Notes: generated from the letters alone by a model not told the origin. Shown: positions 25,682-36,773, counted from the first letter of the stretch. The stretch is 64,000 nucleotides of DNA from Roseicyclus sp. (GCA_018401055.1 JAGYLB010000112.1:1-64000); one strand, 5' to 3'. Numbers and translations are program-made.

Positions 25682-26219
25682 GCGAGCGGTGCCCGCCCCG
25701 CCGATCCCGTCAGGGAATTCAGACATGGTCTGGTGTGCAGCCGCGAGCAGGGACCAGCGGCGATTTAAAACGGCGTGATGCGGGGTGACCGACGGGGCGA
25801 TCCCTGCGCACTGCCGCCTTGACGAATTGCCATTGCCATTCGCGGTTGCAGCCCCTTAATGTGATCAGGCTGGCCTTTCGCCAGTCGAACCAGTTTCTCT
25901 GCATCCCAGATCCGCGCCGGATACCGTGCGCGACAGGGACGGCAGGTCACTCGGGCCGCAAGCGCGCGACGCCTTGCAGCCCATCCCGAACCGCCCCCGC
26001 AACGGGGCAGAATTGGCCGCTCCGGAACCGTCCGGCACGGTCGGAGTCAGACGCGATGCATCGCATGGGCGCACAGAAGGCAAGACGGACAGGGGCGACA
26101 GCCCCCGCCGCTGCCGCGCCCCCGGTGCTCGCCTTCATCATCAATCGTGACACACCCCTACGCGCCCGGTGCATTGCACCGCCAGGGCGTCATGGACCCG
26201 TGTCGCGGGCAAGGACACA
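25682..26219 (+). other. 538-bp leader region before RNase E
   Basis: No convincing gene lies here on either strand; short open frames have no recognisable protein. The region ends in the AAGGA ribosome site of rne. A TTGACG at 25819 could be a -35 element but I see no good -10 at the right spacing. Its length and position fit a long rne 5' untranslated region of the kind used for autoregulation in other bacteria. Confidence 0.5.
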
Positions 26220-28831
26220 ATGGCAAAGACGATGCTCATCGATGCCACCCATCCCGAGGAAACCCGGGTTGTCGTGGCAGACGGAACCAAGGTCGAGGAA
26301 TTCGATTTCGAGTCGCTGAACAAGCGACAACTGGCAGGAAACATATATCTGGCAAAGGTCACGCGGGTCGAACCCTCGCTGCAGGCTGCCTTTGTCGATT
26401 ACGGCGGCAACCGCCACGGCTTCCTGGCCTTCTCGGAAATTCATCCCGACTATTACCAGATCCCCGTCGCGGACCGCGAAGCGCTGCTCCGCGAGGAACG
26501 CGAATACGCCGAGGCCATGGCCGAGGAAGCCGAGGCCGAGGAGGCCAAGCCCAAGCGCGGCCGCCGTCCGCGCCGGCGCAAGACCACAGACAGCAAGCCC
26601 GAGGCCACCAACGGCGACGCCGTGACCACGGGCACCGCAAGCGCGCCGTCGGGAATGGATGTCGTCGATCTGGGCGAAGACGAGGCCGCGGCCGATGACA
26701 TGACCGCAACCGATGTCGCGGGCGATGGCGGCGGCTGGGACGACGACCTACGCGACCGGGCCGCCGAAGACGCCGCGGACGATGCGGACGATGCGGACGA
26801 GGCCGAAGCCACCCGGTGGCCGAAACCGTCGCCGATGACGACACCGAAGAAGACATCCGCCCGGTGCGCAAGCCGCGTGCGCGGAAATACAAGATCCAGG
26901 AAGTGGTCAAGGTCCGCCAGATCATGCTGGTGCAGGTCGTCAAGGAAGAGCGCGGCAACAAGGGCGCGGCGCTGACCACATACCTGTCGCTTGCCGGGCG
27001 CTATTGCGTGTTGATGCCCAACACCGCCCGCGGCGGTGGCATTTCGCGCAAGATCACCAACGCGGCCGACCGCAAGAAGCTCAAGGAAATCGCCGAGGAA
27101 ATCGACGTGCCGCAGGGCGCGGGCCTGATCATCCGCACGGCGGGCAGCCAGCGCACCAAGACCGAGATCAAGCGCGACTACGAATACCTCCAGCGCCAGT
27201 GGGAACAGATCCGTGACCTGACGCTGAAATCCATCGCGCCTGCGCCCATCTACGAAGAGGGCGACCTGATCCACCGGACGATCCGCGACCTCTACACCCG
27301 CGAGATCGAGGAAGTTCTGGTGGAAGGCGATGCTGGCTACCGGCACGCCAAGGACTTCATGAAGATGATCATGCCGTCCCACGCCAAGAACGTGAAGCAT
27401 TACACCGATCCGACGCCCTTGTTCGCGAAATACAAGGTCGAGGGCTATCTTGCCGACATGTTCAACCCGACCGTGCAGCTCAAGTCGGGCGGCTACATCG
27501 TCATCGGCATCACCGAGGCGCTGGTCGCCATTGACGTGAACTCGGGCCGGGCCACCAAGGAAGGCTCGATCGAAGAAACCGCGCTCAAGACCAATCTCGA
27601 GGCCGCCGAGGAAGTGGCGCGTCAGGTGCGGTTGCGCGATCTTGCCGGTCTGATCGTCATCGATTTCATCGACATGGACGAGCGGCGCAACAACCTTGCC
27701 GTCGAAAAGCGGCTCAAGGACAAGCTCAAGACCGACCGCGCCCGTATTCAGGTCGGCCGCATCTCGGCCTTTGGCCTGCTGGAAATGTCGCGCCAGCGCC
27801 TGCGCCCCGGCATGCTCGAGGCCACCACCCAGCCTTGCAAGGCTTGCCATGGCACCGGCCTGATCCGGTCGGATGACAGTTTGGCCCTCTCGATCCTGCG
27901 CCAGCTGGAGGAGGAGGGGCCGAAGGGCCGCGCCAAGGAGGTCAAGGTGGTCGCTCCCGTGGCCATCGTGAACTATCTGATGAACGACAAGCGCGAATAT
28001 CTCGCCGCGATCGAGCTGCGCTACGGCATGGCGATCCGGATCGAGGCCGATGCCGCGATGGGCGTGCCTGACTACAAAATCGAGCGCTTCAAGACCGCAA
28101 CGCGCAAGATCGTGGCAGTTTCGCCGGTGATCTCGATGGATGCGTCCTTGATGGATGATCTGGACGAGGAAGTGGTCGAAGCCGAGGAAATCGACGCCGA
28201 TGAGGCCGAGGTCGAAGAGGTGGCGCAGCCCAAGGTGCAGCCTGCCCGCCCCAGCTTCCGAAGGCGACGAGCAGCCCAAGAAGAAGCGCCGCCGCCGTCG
28301 GCGGTGGCCGCGGCCGTCGCAAGAAGGCCGATGGCACCGGCTACGAGGATGGTCCGGTTGAAGAAGGTGACGAGGACGACAACGACGAAGACGAAAACGG
28401 TGCCGACAGCGACGGGGACGACACTGTTGCCGAGGTGGCAGCGGCGCCCGAAGCGGTGACCGAAGCCGAGGTCGCGCCCGAGGCCGAGCCGGAAGCCCCG
28501 CCGCCGAAGACAGAGCCGCCCGCCAAGCCCAAGCGCGTGCGTGCAAGCCGCAGCAAGAAGACCACCAAGCCCGCAGCCCAAGAGTCGGAGGTTGTCTCCG
28601 ACACGCCGCAAGCGGACCGCACCGCGCCCGAGGTGGAAGCCGAGGCCGTCCCCGCAGCTGCACCGGCCCCAGCGCTCACGCCCGAGGCTGTGACCGAACC
28701 GCAAGCCCGAGAGACAGTGCCGGAGCGCATGCCTCTCGCCGTCCGCCGAGCCAGAGCCCGAACCCGCCCCCGAACCAGCTAACGCCGAGGCCCCCAAGCC
28801 CAAGCGCCGTGGCTGGTGGCTGGGCGGCTGA
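26220..28831 (+). CDS. rne: Ribonuclease E (four frame breaks)
   Basis: About 869 residues. TMLIDATHPEETRVVVADG and NIYLAKVTRVEPSLQAAFVDYG open the S1 domain, which is split by a ~150-residue acidic and basic insertion (DDADDADEAE, KPKRGRRPRRRK). The catalytic core has LIIRTAGSQRTKTEIKRDYEYL, ALVAIDVNSGRATKEGS, IVIDFIDMDERRN and QPCKACHGTGLIRS, the Zn-link. The tail is Arg- and Glu-rich and ends KPKRRGWWLGG. It is the main mRNA-decay endonuclease and degradosome scaffold. Breaks near 26814, 28247, 28300 and 28735; corrected length 870 codons. ATG 26220 has AAGGA. Confidence 0.93.
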
Positions 28832-28860
28832 GCGGCTGAGAGGTCCGGCTCGAAACAGAG

Positions 28861-28887
28861 AAAGGCAGCCCCAAGGGGCGCCTTTTT
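28861..28887 (+). terminator. Intrinsic terminator after rne
   Basis: AAGGC-GCCCC pairs with GGGGCGCCTT around AAG, then TTTTT, 30 bp past the rne stop. The dsbA-like gene converges from the other side. Confidence 0.8.
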
Positions 28888-28909
28888 GGTGAGGGCGAAA
28901 GGCTTTTGA

Positions 28910-29662
28910 TCAGTTCGCCGTTTCGCGCAGCATCGCCACGATCTGCTGCATCCCGTCGAGTGGCACATAGCCCCGCACCATCTGGTCGCCGAAAACGAAA
29001 CTTGGCGTGCCCGAGATGGCCATGCGTTGTGCCAAGGCGTGGTTGTATTCGATGGTCTGCATCACCAGCGGATCGTCGATCGCGGCCATGATCGCCGCCC
29101 CGTCCAGGCCAAGGTCCGCCGCCAGCACCTGCAGCGCGGGCTCGGTCACGTCGCCGCGCATTTCCATCAACGCATCATGCACGCTTACATAGGCTTCGTC
29201 CCCCAGCGCGATGCGGGTGGCGATGGCAAAGCGGGACGCCAGCACCGATTGCTCGCCGAGGATCGGAAATTCCTTCACGATCACGCGGATGTTGCCGTCG
29301 AATTCCACCAGATCGGCCACCTCGGGATGCGCGCGGCGGCAGTAGCCACAGCGGTAATCCATGAATTCCACAATGGTGATGTCGCCCTCGGGGTTGCCGA
29401 AGCTGACGTCGAAGGCCGAGGAAAACAGCGCATCCGCATTGGCTGCAACCATCATCGCGTCGCGTTCCACCTCGGCCTGACCCTGGCGCTGCTCCAGAAC
29501 CGCGATGGCCTCCATCAGCACCTCGGGGTTTTCCAGCAGATAGGCCCGCACCTCGGCGCGGAAGGCGTCGCGTTCGGCATCGCTCAGATTGTCGAGATCG
29601 GTGGCGGCGGCGGGCAGGGCAAGGCCAAGCGCAAGGCCTGCAGCGGCAAGGTTTTTCAGCAC
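28910..29662 (-). CDS. DsbA-family periplasmic thiol-disulfide protein
   Basis: A 250-residue exported thioredoxin-fold protein. Residues 1-20 are a signal peptide (LAAAGLALGLALPAAAT). A helical N-terminal segment (AEVRAYLLENPEVLMEAIAV) precedes ITIVEFMDYRCGYCRRAHPEV with the CGYC redox pair and MAISGTPSFVFGDQM with the cis-Pro loop. The pattern suits the BdbD/ScsC-like DsbA group that oxidises or isomerises disulfides. It is divergent from the aminotransferase gene; the 167-bp gap holds both promoters. Confidence 0.9.
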   Translation of the reverse strand: MLKNLAAAGLALGLALPAAATDLDNLSDAERDAFRAEVRAYLLENPEVLMEAIAVLEQRQGQAEVERDAMMVAANADALFSSAFDVSFGNPEGDITIVEFMDYRCGYCRRAHPEVADLVEFDGNIRVIVKEFPILGEQSVLASRFAIATRIALGDEAYVSVHDALMEMRGDVTEPALQVLAADLGLDGAAIMAAIDDPLVMQTIEYNHALAQRMAISGTPSFVFGDQMVRGYVPLDGMQQIVAMLRETAN

Positions 29663-29829
29663 GGGATCGCTCTTTCACAAGGGATTTGGCATTTTCTAGC
29701 ACATCGGCCCGGTGTCGGGCCAGCGGCGACCGGCGTGGCAAGGTCTCACAGGCGCGTGAACGACCCAAGCGCCGTTGACGTGCGCGCTGCGGGCTGGTTC
29801 AAGGCGGCCACCCGACCGGAGACCCCAGA

Positions 29830-30978
29830 ATGCGCCTTTCCACCCGCAGCGCCGTCGATCCCTTCATCGTCATGGACGTCATGGAGGCCGCCCGCGCCGC
29901 CGAAGAGGCGGGCCGCGACATCATCCACATGGAAGTGGGCCAGCCCGGCACAGGCGCGCCCAAGGCCGCCCGCGCAAGGCTCGCCGCCGAGATGGAGGCG
30001 GGCCCCTTGGGCTATACCGTCGCCCTTGGCCGCCCTGACCTGCGCGCGGCCATCGCGGCGCTTTACGGCGAATGGTATGATGTCGAGCTCGACCCCGCCC
30101 GCGTGATCTTGACCTCGGGCGCGTCGGGCGGCTTCATCCTTGCCTTTTCGGCGCTGTTTGACGCAGGCGACCGCGTGGGTCTGGGCGAGCCCTGCTACCC
30201 GTCCTACCGCCAGATCCTGACCGCGATGAGCCTGACGCCCGTGGGCCTGCCCACGGAGCTTGACACGCGATATCAGCCCACGCCCGCCCATCTGGACGCC
30301 AGCCTTGCCGGCCTGATCGTGGCCAGCCCTGCCAATCCTACGGGCACGATGCTGGACCAGCCCGCGCTGGCGGCGCTGGCGCAGGCCACGGCCGAACGTG
30401 GCATCGCGCTGATCTCGGACGAGATCTATCATGGGCTGCATTATGCGGAACGCGCCACCAGCGCGCTGGAAGTCACCGATGACGTCTATGTCATCAATTC
30501 CTTCTCCAAGTATTTCTCGATGACCGGATGGCGTCTGGGCTGGATGGTTGTGCCCCCCGACCATGTGCGCGTGATCGAGCGGCTGGCGCAGAACCTCTTC
30601 ATCTGCCCCAGCCACGCCAGCCAGATCGCAGCCCTTGGCGCGATGTCGCCCGAGGGCAGGCGTGAGTTGGACCAGCACCGCGCGGTCTATGCGAAAAACC
30701 GCGAGATCGTGCTGGCGGGTCTGGCGCGCGCAGGTCTGACCGGCGTGGCGCCCGCCGATGGTGCATTCTACGTCTATATCGATGTCTCGGCCTTCAGCCG
30801 CGATGCGCTGGCGCTGTCGGGCCGGATCTTGGCCGAGGCAGGCGTGGCCGTGACCCCCGGCCTTGATTTCGACAAGACGCGCGGCGGCAGCTTCTTGCGC
30901 CTGTCCTATGCCCGCGCGACGGCCGATATCGAAGAGGGGATGGCGCGGCTTGGCGCTTTTTTCGCCGCCAAGGGCTAG
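29830..30978 (+). CDS. PLP-dependent aminotransferase, class I/II
   Basis: A 382-residue fold-type I aminotransferase. HMEVGQPGTGAPKAARARL is the substrate-loop region, GPLGYTVALGRPDLRAAIA the N-terminal block, ASPANPTGTM the Asn/Pro motif, ISDEIYHGLHY the Asp that binds the pyridine nitrogen, and NSFSKYFSMTGWRLGWM holds the Schiff-base Lys. It moves an amino group between an amino acid and 2-oxoglutarate or similar; substrate unknown. It stands 60 bp before amiC. Confidence 0.92.
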   Translation: MRLSTRSAVDPFIVMDVMEAARAAEEAGRDIIHMEVGQPGTGAPKAARARLAAEMEAGPLGYTVALGRPDLRAAIAALYGEWYDVELDPARVILTSGASGGFILAFSALFDAGDRVGLGEPCYPSYRQILTAMSLTPVGLPTELDTRYQPTPAHLDASLAGLIVASPANPTGTMLDQPALAALAQATAERGIALISDEIYHGLHYAERATSALEVTDDVYVINSFSKYFSMTGWRLGWMVVPPDHVRVIERLAQNLFICPSHASQIAALGAMSPEGRRELDQHRAVYAKNREIVLAGLARAGLTGVAPADGAFYVYIDVSAFSRDALALSGRILAEAGVAVTPGLDFDKTRGGSFLRLSYARATADIEEGMARLGAFFAAKG

Positions 30979-31038
30979 GGCTGTGCGGTGCGGTCTGCTA
31001 GGGTGGTCCCCAACCAGACCATAACCGGGAAAAACCCC

Positions 31039-32259
31039 GTGATCCGAGCAGTTCTGACCCCGTTTCTGGCGGCGCTTGCCGTCTTTATCCTGTCGTTTGC
31101 CGCCCATGCGCAGGGCTTTGGCGCGCTCGCCCGCCTGATCCCCGAGGAGAGCAGCATCGCCGCCGACGAAGATGGCGTGACGGTGACCCTGTCGCTCAGC
31201 CAGCCGGTGCCCTTCCGCGTCTTCACGCTGGCGGCTCCGATGCGGCTGGTGGTCGATTTCCGCGAGGTGGCCTTTGGTGACTGGCCCCAAGCCCAAACTC
31301 TGCCGCAAGGCATTGCCACCCTGACCGCCGGTGCGGCGCGCGAGGCGGGATGGTCGCGGCTGGTGCTGCAGCTTGCCACGCCGCTGACACCCGAGACGGC
31401 GGCGATGACGACCGATGCCGCCACCGGGCGGGCCACTGTCACGCTGCACCTTGCGCCTGCGACCGAGGCGGTTTTTCTGGCGCGCATCGGCACCCCGCCC
31501 GAGGCATCCGGCCCCGTGCCGACCCTGCCCGAGGTCGCGGCCCGGCCCGGCGACGGGCGCATCACCGTCGTGCTGGACCCCGGCCATGGCGGCGTTGATC
31601 CCGGCGCCGTGCGGGGCGACCATACCGAGGCCGACCTGGTCCTGACCTTTGCGCGCGAATTGCGCGACGCGTTGCGCCTGACCGGTCGGGTCGAGGTGGT
31701 GCTGACGCGCGACGCCGATATCTTCGTGCCGCTGCCCACCCGCGTGACGCTGGCACGTGCGGCGGGGGCCGATCTGTTCTTGTCGATCCATGCCGATGCG
31801 CTCGCCGAGGGGCGGGCCCAGGGTGCCACGATCTACACGCTGTCGGACACCGCGTCGGACGCCGCCGCCGAGGCGTTGGCCGAACAACATGACCGCGCCG
31901 ATCTGCTGGAGGGCATAGACCTGCGGGGGTCTGACGACGTGGTTGCGGGCGTGCTGATGGATCTGGCCCGCCTCGATACCGCGCCCCGGGCCGAGGCCTT
32001 TGCCACTACGCTGGTTGAGACCTTTGGCGCGCAGGGCGTGCGGATGCATCCTCAGCCATGGGGCGAGGCGGGCTTCACAGTGCTGCGCGCCGCCGACATC
32101 CCCTCGACCTTGCTCGAAATCGGATTCATCTCGGATGAGCGCGATCTGGCCAATATCCTCGATGCCGAATGGCGCGCGCGGATGCAGGCGGCCATGGTCA
32201 CGGCGGTCCTGGCATGGGCCGATGCCGATGCCGCAAGGACTGCGCGCGCGCGCCAGTAG
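31039..32259 (+). CDS. amiC: N-acetylmuramoyl-L-alanine amidase, AmiC type
   Basis: A 406-residue periplasmic cell-wall amidase. A signal peptide (VLTPFLAALAVFILSFAAHA) precedes an AMIN domain (~residues 30-135) and the Amidase_3 zinc domain: VLDPGHGGVDPGA (His), a Glu in DHTEADLVL, FLSIHADAL (second His) and STLLEIGFISDERD (catalytic Glu). It cleaves the amide between MurNAc and the peptide during daughter-cell separation. GTG 31039 gives a normal signal peptide and has GGGA upstream; the in-frame upstream start would add 17 unlikely residues. PBP1a follows after the divergent methyltransferase. Confidence 0.93.
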   Translation: MIRAVLTPFLAALAVFILSFAAHAQGFGALARLIPEESSIAADEDGVTVTLSLSQPVPFRVFTLAAPMRLVVDFREVAFGDWPQAQTLPQGIATLTAGAAREAGWSRLVLQLATPLTPETAAMTTDAATGRATVTLHLAPATEAVFLARIGTPPEASGPVPTLPEVAARPGDGRITVVLDPGHGGVDPGAVRGDHTEADLVLTFARELRDALRLTGRVEVVLTRDADIFVPLPTRVTLARAAGADLFLSIHADALAEGRAQGATIYTLSDTASDAAAEALAEQHDRADLLEGIDLRGSDDVVAGVLMDLARLDTAPRAEAFATTLVETFGAQGVRMHPQPWGEAGFTVLRAADIPSTLLEIGFISDERDLANILDAEWRARMQAAMVTAVLAWADADAARTARARQ

Positions 32260-32262
32260 CGG

Positions 32263-32862
32263 TCACTTCCGTTCGGCCAGCCAAACGGAATGGCCCATCA
32301 GGGCGTCATCCTCGGGGCGGAACCACAGGACCTTGAAACCATTCTCTGCCAAGAGCCCGCGGTACTCCTCGGGGGCGAGGCTTGCGTGATAGACCGGGCT
32401 GTCGCCGACCCGTCCCATGGCCTCACCGGCCGATGGGCCGCTGGTGAACAAAAGGCGCGCAGCGGGCGCGGCATGGGCGGCAAAGACAGGGAACATCGCT
32501 CGTTGGTCGGCCGGGCAGAGGTGAAAAAAGGAATTGAAGGCGAGGATCACGTCGAACCGCCGACCAAGGTCCAGCCCCCGCATGTCGGCATGGATCGCCT
32601 CGGCCTGCGGCACCCGTGCGCGCAATTGGGCGATCATCGCCGCCGCGCCGTCCACCCCCGTCACCCGGTCCGCGCGCGCGACATACCACGCCGCTATAGG
32701 CTCGCCCGATCCGCAGCCGAGGTCCAGCACCAACAGCCCCGGAGCGCGACCGGCCACCGTCGCCAACAAGGCCGGTTCCTCCCACAAGGCGCGGTTGCGG
32801 TCGCGGGCCCAGCGGGCGGCCTCGGCCTCGTAGGCGGGCAAGATGTCGTTGGGGCCGGTCAT
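32263..32862 (-). CDS. SAM-dependent methyltransferase
   Basis: A 199-residue class I methyltransferase. LLVLDLGCGSGEPIAAWYV is the SAM-binding motif I, VTGVDGAAAMIAQL motif II, and FDVILAFNSFFHL motif IV/post-I region. No substrate clue. ATG 32862 (MTGPNDILPAYEAEA) matches the start of related proteins. It is convergent with amiC, 3 bp apart, and divergent from mrcA with a 104-bp shared promoter region. Confidence 0.88.
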   Translation of the reverse strand: MTGPNDILPAYEAEAARWARDRNRALWEEPALLATVAGRAPGLLVLDLGCGSGEPIAAWYVARADRVTGVDGAAAMIAQLRARVPQAEAIHADMRGLDLGRRFDVILAFNSFFHLCPADQRAMFPVFAAHAAPAARLLFTSGPSAGEAMGRVGDSPVYHASLAPEEYRGLLAENGFKVLWFRPEDDALMGHSVWLAERK

Positions 32863-32966
32863 GCGCACAATATGGTGAAGGGTTCGCGGGGCGAAAACTC
32901 GCCCATCGCATTTGATCGCCGCGGGCGAGAAGGGTATAGACTGTCTACCACACACAGGCGGCATTC

Positions 32967-35530
32967 ATGATCCGATTCACCATTGGCTTTTTCGGCGCCA
33001 TCTTCAGCGCCGTGACACTTGGCATCGTCGCCGTGGCCATCGCAGTGGGCGGTGTCTTGTTCATGTATTCGCATGACCTGCCGAGCACCGAGGCGCTGTC
33101 GTCCTACACGCCCCCCACGATCAGCCGGATCTATTCGCGCGAAGGCATGATCGTCGATGAATTCGCCGCCGAGCGGCGCCTTTTTGTGCCCGCCGAAGAG
33201 ATCCCGGATCTTGTCGCGCAGGCCTTCATCAGCGCCGAGGACCGGAATTTCTATGAACACGGCGGCTATGACCCGCGCGCCATCGCGGCGGCCTTCGTCG
33301 ACGCGGTGCAGTCGCGCGGGCGCGACGTGCGCGGGGCCTCGACCATCACCCAGCAGGTGATGAAGAACTTCCTGCTCGACGGCTCGCGCACGATCGAGCG
33401 CAAGGTGCGCGAGATCATCCTCGCCGCTCGGATCGAACGCGCGCTGAGCAAGGAGCGCATCCTCGAGCTTTATCTTAACGAGATCTTTCTGGGGCAGAAC
33501 TCCTATGGGGTCGCGGCCGCCGCCCAGACCTATTTCAACGCCAATCTTGAGGATCTGACGCTGGAACAGGTGGCCTATCTGGCGGCCCTGCCGCAGGCGC
33601 CCTCCAACTTCCACCCGGTGCGCGATTATGACCGGGCGATCACCCGGCGCAACTACGTGCTGCGCGAGATGTTCGAGAACGGCTACATCACCGAGGCCGA
33701 GATGGAGCGCACCACCGCGATGCCGCTCGAGACCGTGCAGGGCGGCCATATCGAACCCTTCCGCAGCGCGATGCCGCCGCGCAACTATTTCACCGACGAG
33801 ATCCGTCGCCAGCTGTCCGTCCAGTATGGTGAGGAGGAGTTCTTTTCCGGCGGCTACACAGTGCGTGCCACGATGGACGAAAGCCTGCAGGTCGTGGCGG
33901 CCCGGGCGCTGCGTCGCGCGCTGGAACGCTACGACCGCAACCTCGGCCTGTGGCGGGGTGCGGTCGACACGGTCGACCCGCGCTTCTGACCGACGAAGCA
34001 GGTTGGCGCGCGGCGCTCGCCGATGCCGAAATCGCCCGCGATATCGACGGCTGGAATGCGGCCGTCGTGCTGGAGGTCGGCGCGACCTCTGCCCGGATCG
34101 GGATCGAGGGCGTGGAAGAGGATGAGGACGGCCATTTCATCCCCGCCGAGGATGTGACCTGGGCGCGGCCGGTCGATGCCGAGGGCAACCGGGGCGCGCA
34201 GGCGCGCGTCGCGGGCGATCTATTGTCGGTGGGCGATGTGGTGCATGTCCGCGCGATGACGCGCGATAGCGACGGCTCGTTCCTGCGCTGGACGCTGCGA
34301 CAGGTGCCCGAGGTGCAGGGCGGGTTCATGGCGATGGACGTGAACACCGGCCGGGTTCTGGCGATGCAAGGCGGGTTCTCCTACCAGCATTCGAGCTTCA
34401 ACCGCGCAACGCAGGCCACGCGCCAGCCCGGGTCAAGCTTCAAGCCCTTCGTCTTTGCCGCAGCGCTCGACAGTGGCTATTCGCCCAACACCATCGTTCT
34501 GGACGCGCCGATCGAGGTGGAGACCGGTGCGGGTATCTGGCGGCCGACCAATGCGTCGAACCGTTTTTACGGTCCCTCGCCCCTGCGCACCGGGATCGAG
34601 ATGTCGCGCAACCTGATGACTGTGCGGCTGGCGCAAGATGTCGGCATGGAAACCGTGGCGCGCTATGCCGAACGTTTCGGGGTCTATGACGACATGCAGC
34701 CCTTCCTCGCCAATTCGCTGGGCAGTCAGGAAACCACGCTGTTCCGCATGGTGGCGGCCTATGCGATGTTCGCCAATGGCGGCGAGCGGGTGGAACCGAC
34801 GCTGGTCGACCGTATTCAGGACCGCTGGGGCAACACCGTCTATCGCCATGACCAGCGCACCTGTCCGGATTGTCAGGTCGCATCGCTTGAGGCCGGGTTT
34901 GCGCCTGCGATCATGTCCAACCGCGAGCGGGTGATCGACCCGATCACGGCATATCAGATGACCTCGATGATGCGGGGTGTGGTGGATCGCGGCACGGCGT
35001 CGTCGACCGTCAACTTGCCTGTTCCCGCCGCAGGCAAGACCGGCACCACCAATGACGCCCGCGACGTGTGGTTTGTGGGCTTCACCTCGACCATCGCGGC
35101 GGGTTGCTACATCGGCTACGACCAACCGCAGCCGCTGGGCTCGGGCGCATCGGGGGGCGGCATGTGCGGGCCCGTTTTCAACGAATTCATGCTCGAAGCG
35201 ACGCGCGAATATGGCGGAGGCCCCTTTGCCGTGCCCGAGGGCGGTGTGTTCTACCCCATCGACCGCTTTTCCGGCCAGCGCTTGGCCGACGGGGCGCAGG
35301 GCGGCAATGTCGTCTACGAATTGTTTCGCGAGGGCGAGGAGCCCTATTTCGGCATCCTCTCGATCATCGACGGCGGTTGGGGCATGGGGTCGGACCTGCC
35401 CTTGTTCGGGCAGGGTGAGACAGGCGAGGCAGGCGACGGCGACCAGACCGTGACCACATCGACCGGGGAGGCGGCGCGGGTGCCGACGCAATCGGGCTTT
35501 GGCACGCTGAGTTCGGGCGGGCTTTATTGA
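32967..35530 (+). CDS. mrcA: Penicillin-binding protein 1A (one frame break)
   Basis: About 854 residues. One N-terminal membrane helix (residues ~8-32), a GT51 glycosyltransferase domain with AFISAEDRNFYEHGG, STITQQVMKNFLL and SKERILELYLNEIFLG, an OB-like linker, then the transpeptidase: RQPGSSFKPFVFAAAL (active Ser and Lys), SRNLMTVRLA (SxN) and AAGKTGTTNDARD (KTG). It polymerises and cross-links peptidoglycan in the periplasm. The frame breaks at the C-run 33977-33979; one added C joins VDPALLTDEAG and gives 855 codons. A Gly/Thr-rich tail ends the protein. Confidence 0.94.
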
Positions 35531-35648
35531 CGCAAGGGCATGGTGGGAAGGATTGGCCGCCCCACGTGTCCCCCGGCCGGGCGCGCGGCCTTGTGGCGCG
35601 GCGAGGGGCTGATATATCACCCCCGAACGAACCCGAAAGGCCCTGACC

Positions 35649-36773
35649 ATGCGCGCCGAGACGCAATCGCATATCGAGAAGATCCGCAAATCCCTCACCC
35701 TGCTGGGTCAGCGGCTGGGCCTCGATACCGCGCAGCACCGGCTGGAGGAATTCAACGCCCGGGTGGAGGACCCTTCACTGTGGAACGACCCCGCGCGGGC
35801 GCAAAAGCTGATGCGCGACCGGCAGGCGCTGGTCGACAAGCTGGGCACCTATGACGCGATCAAGGCGGGGCTGACCGACCATGTCGAGCTGATCGAACTG
35901 GGCGAGGCCGAAGGCGACTCCGAAGTGGTGGCCGAGGCCGAGATGGCGCTGGCCGATCTGGTCAGGACGGCGGCCACCAAGGAGCTGGAGGCGCTGCTGG
36001 ACGGCGAGGCTGATGGCAACGATGCTTTCCTCGAGATCAACGCAGGCGCTGGCGGCACGGAGGCCTGCGACTGGGCGCTGATGCTGAGCCGGATGTATGT
36101 CCGCTGGGCCGAGGCGCATGGCTACGAGGTCGACCAGCAAGACCGCAGCGAAGGCACCGAGGCCGGGATCAAATCGGTGGTCTACCAGATCAAGGGCCCC
36201 AACGCCTATGGCTGGCTGAAATCGGAATCGGGCGTCCACCGGCTGGTTCGGATCAGCCCCTTCGGCAAGGGCACGCGCGAGACCAGTTTCGCCAGCGTCT
36301 GGGTCTATCCGGTCATCGACGACAACATCGAGATCGAGGTCAATCCCTCGGACATCCGGATCGACACCTACCGGTCCTCGGGCGCGGGCGGCCAGCACGT
36401 CAACACGACGGATTCGGCCGTGCGGATCACCCACATGCCCTCGGGGATCGTGGTGACCAGTTCCGAGAAATCGCAGCACCAGAACCGCGATATCGCCATG
36501 AAGGCGCTGAAATCGAAGCTCTACCAGATGGAATTGGACCGCAGGAACGCGGCGATCAACGAGGCCCATGAGAACAAGGGCGATGCGGGCTGGGGCAACC
36601 AGATCCGGTCCTACGTCCTGCAGCCCTACCAGATGGTAAAGGACCTGCGCACCGGCTTCGAGACGTCGGATACGGGCGGTGTTCTGGACGGCGATCTGGA
36701 CGGGCTGATGGCGAGCGTGCTGGCGATGGATGTCTCGGGCAAGAGTCGCGCGGACGCCCGCGCCGAGGGATGA
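35649..36773 (+). CDS. prfB: Peptide chain release factor 2
   Basis: A 374-residue RF2. SGAGGQHVNTTDSAVRI holds the GGQ motif that triggers peptidyl-tRNA hydrolysis; SEGTEAGIKSVVYQI and FGKGTRETSFASVWV flank the stop-codon recognition domain. It reads UGA and UAA stops. Unlike the Escherichia coli gene there is no in-frame TGA near codon 26; the coding frame is continuous. It stands 118 bp after mrcA. Confidence 0.95.
   Translation: MRAETQSHIEKIRKSLTLLGQRLGLDTAQHRLEEFNARVEDPSLWNDPARAQKLMRDRQALVDKLGTYDAIKAGLTDHVELIELGEAEGDSEVVAEAEMALADLVRTAATKELEALLDGEADGNDAFLEINAGAGGTEACDWALMLSRMYVRWAEAHGYEVDQQDRSEGTEAGIKSVVYQIKGPNAYGWLKSESGVHRLVRISPFGKGTRETSFASVWVYPVIDDNIEIEVNPSDIRIDTYRSSGAGGQHVNTTDSAVRITHMPSGIVVTSSEKSQHQNRDIAMKALKSKLYQMELDRRNAAINEAHENKGDAGWGNQIRSYVLQPYQMVKDLRTGFETSDTGGVLDGDLDGLMASVLAMDVSGKSRADARAEG

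Noticed and set aside
25682..26219. tRNA or other stable RNA gene in the rne leader
   Set aside because: No cloverleaf with a GGTTC-type T-loop and matching acceptor stem was found by eye; same for the other long spacers.
26813..26815. RNase E as two separate genes
   Set aside because: Adding one C joins the S1 and catalytic parts in the normal order of one RNase E.
26453..28663. A 736-residue antisense frame over rne
   Set aside because: His/Arg/Ala/Gly-rich low-complexity translation with no domain; it mirrors the codon bias of rne.
35649..36773. Programmed frameshift in prfB
   Set aside because: The frame is continuous; no early TGA or slippery site is present.
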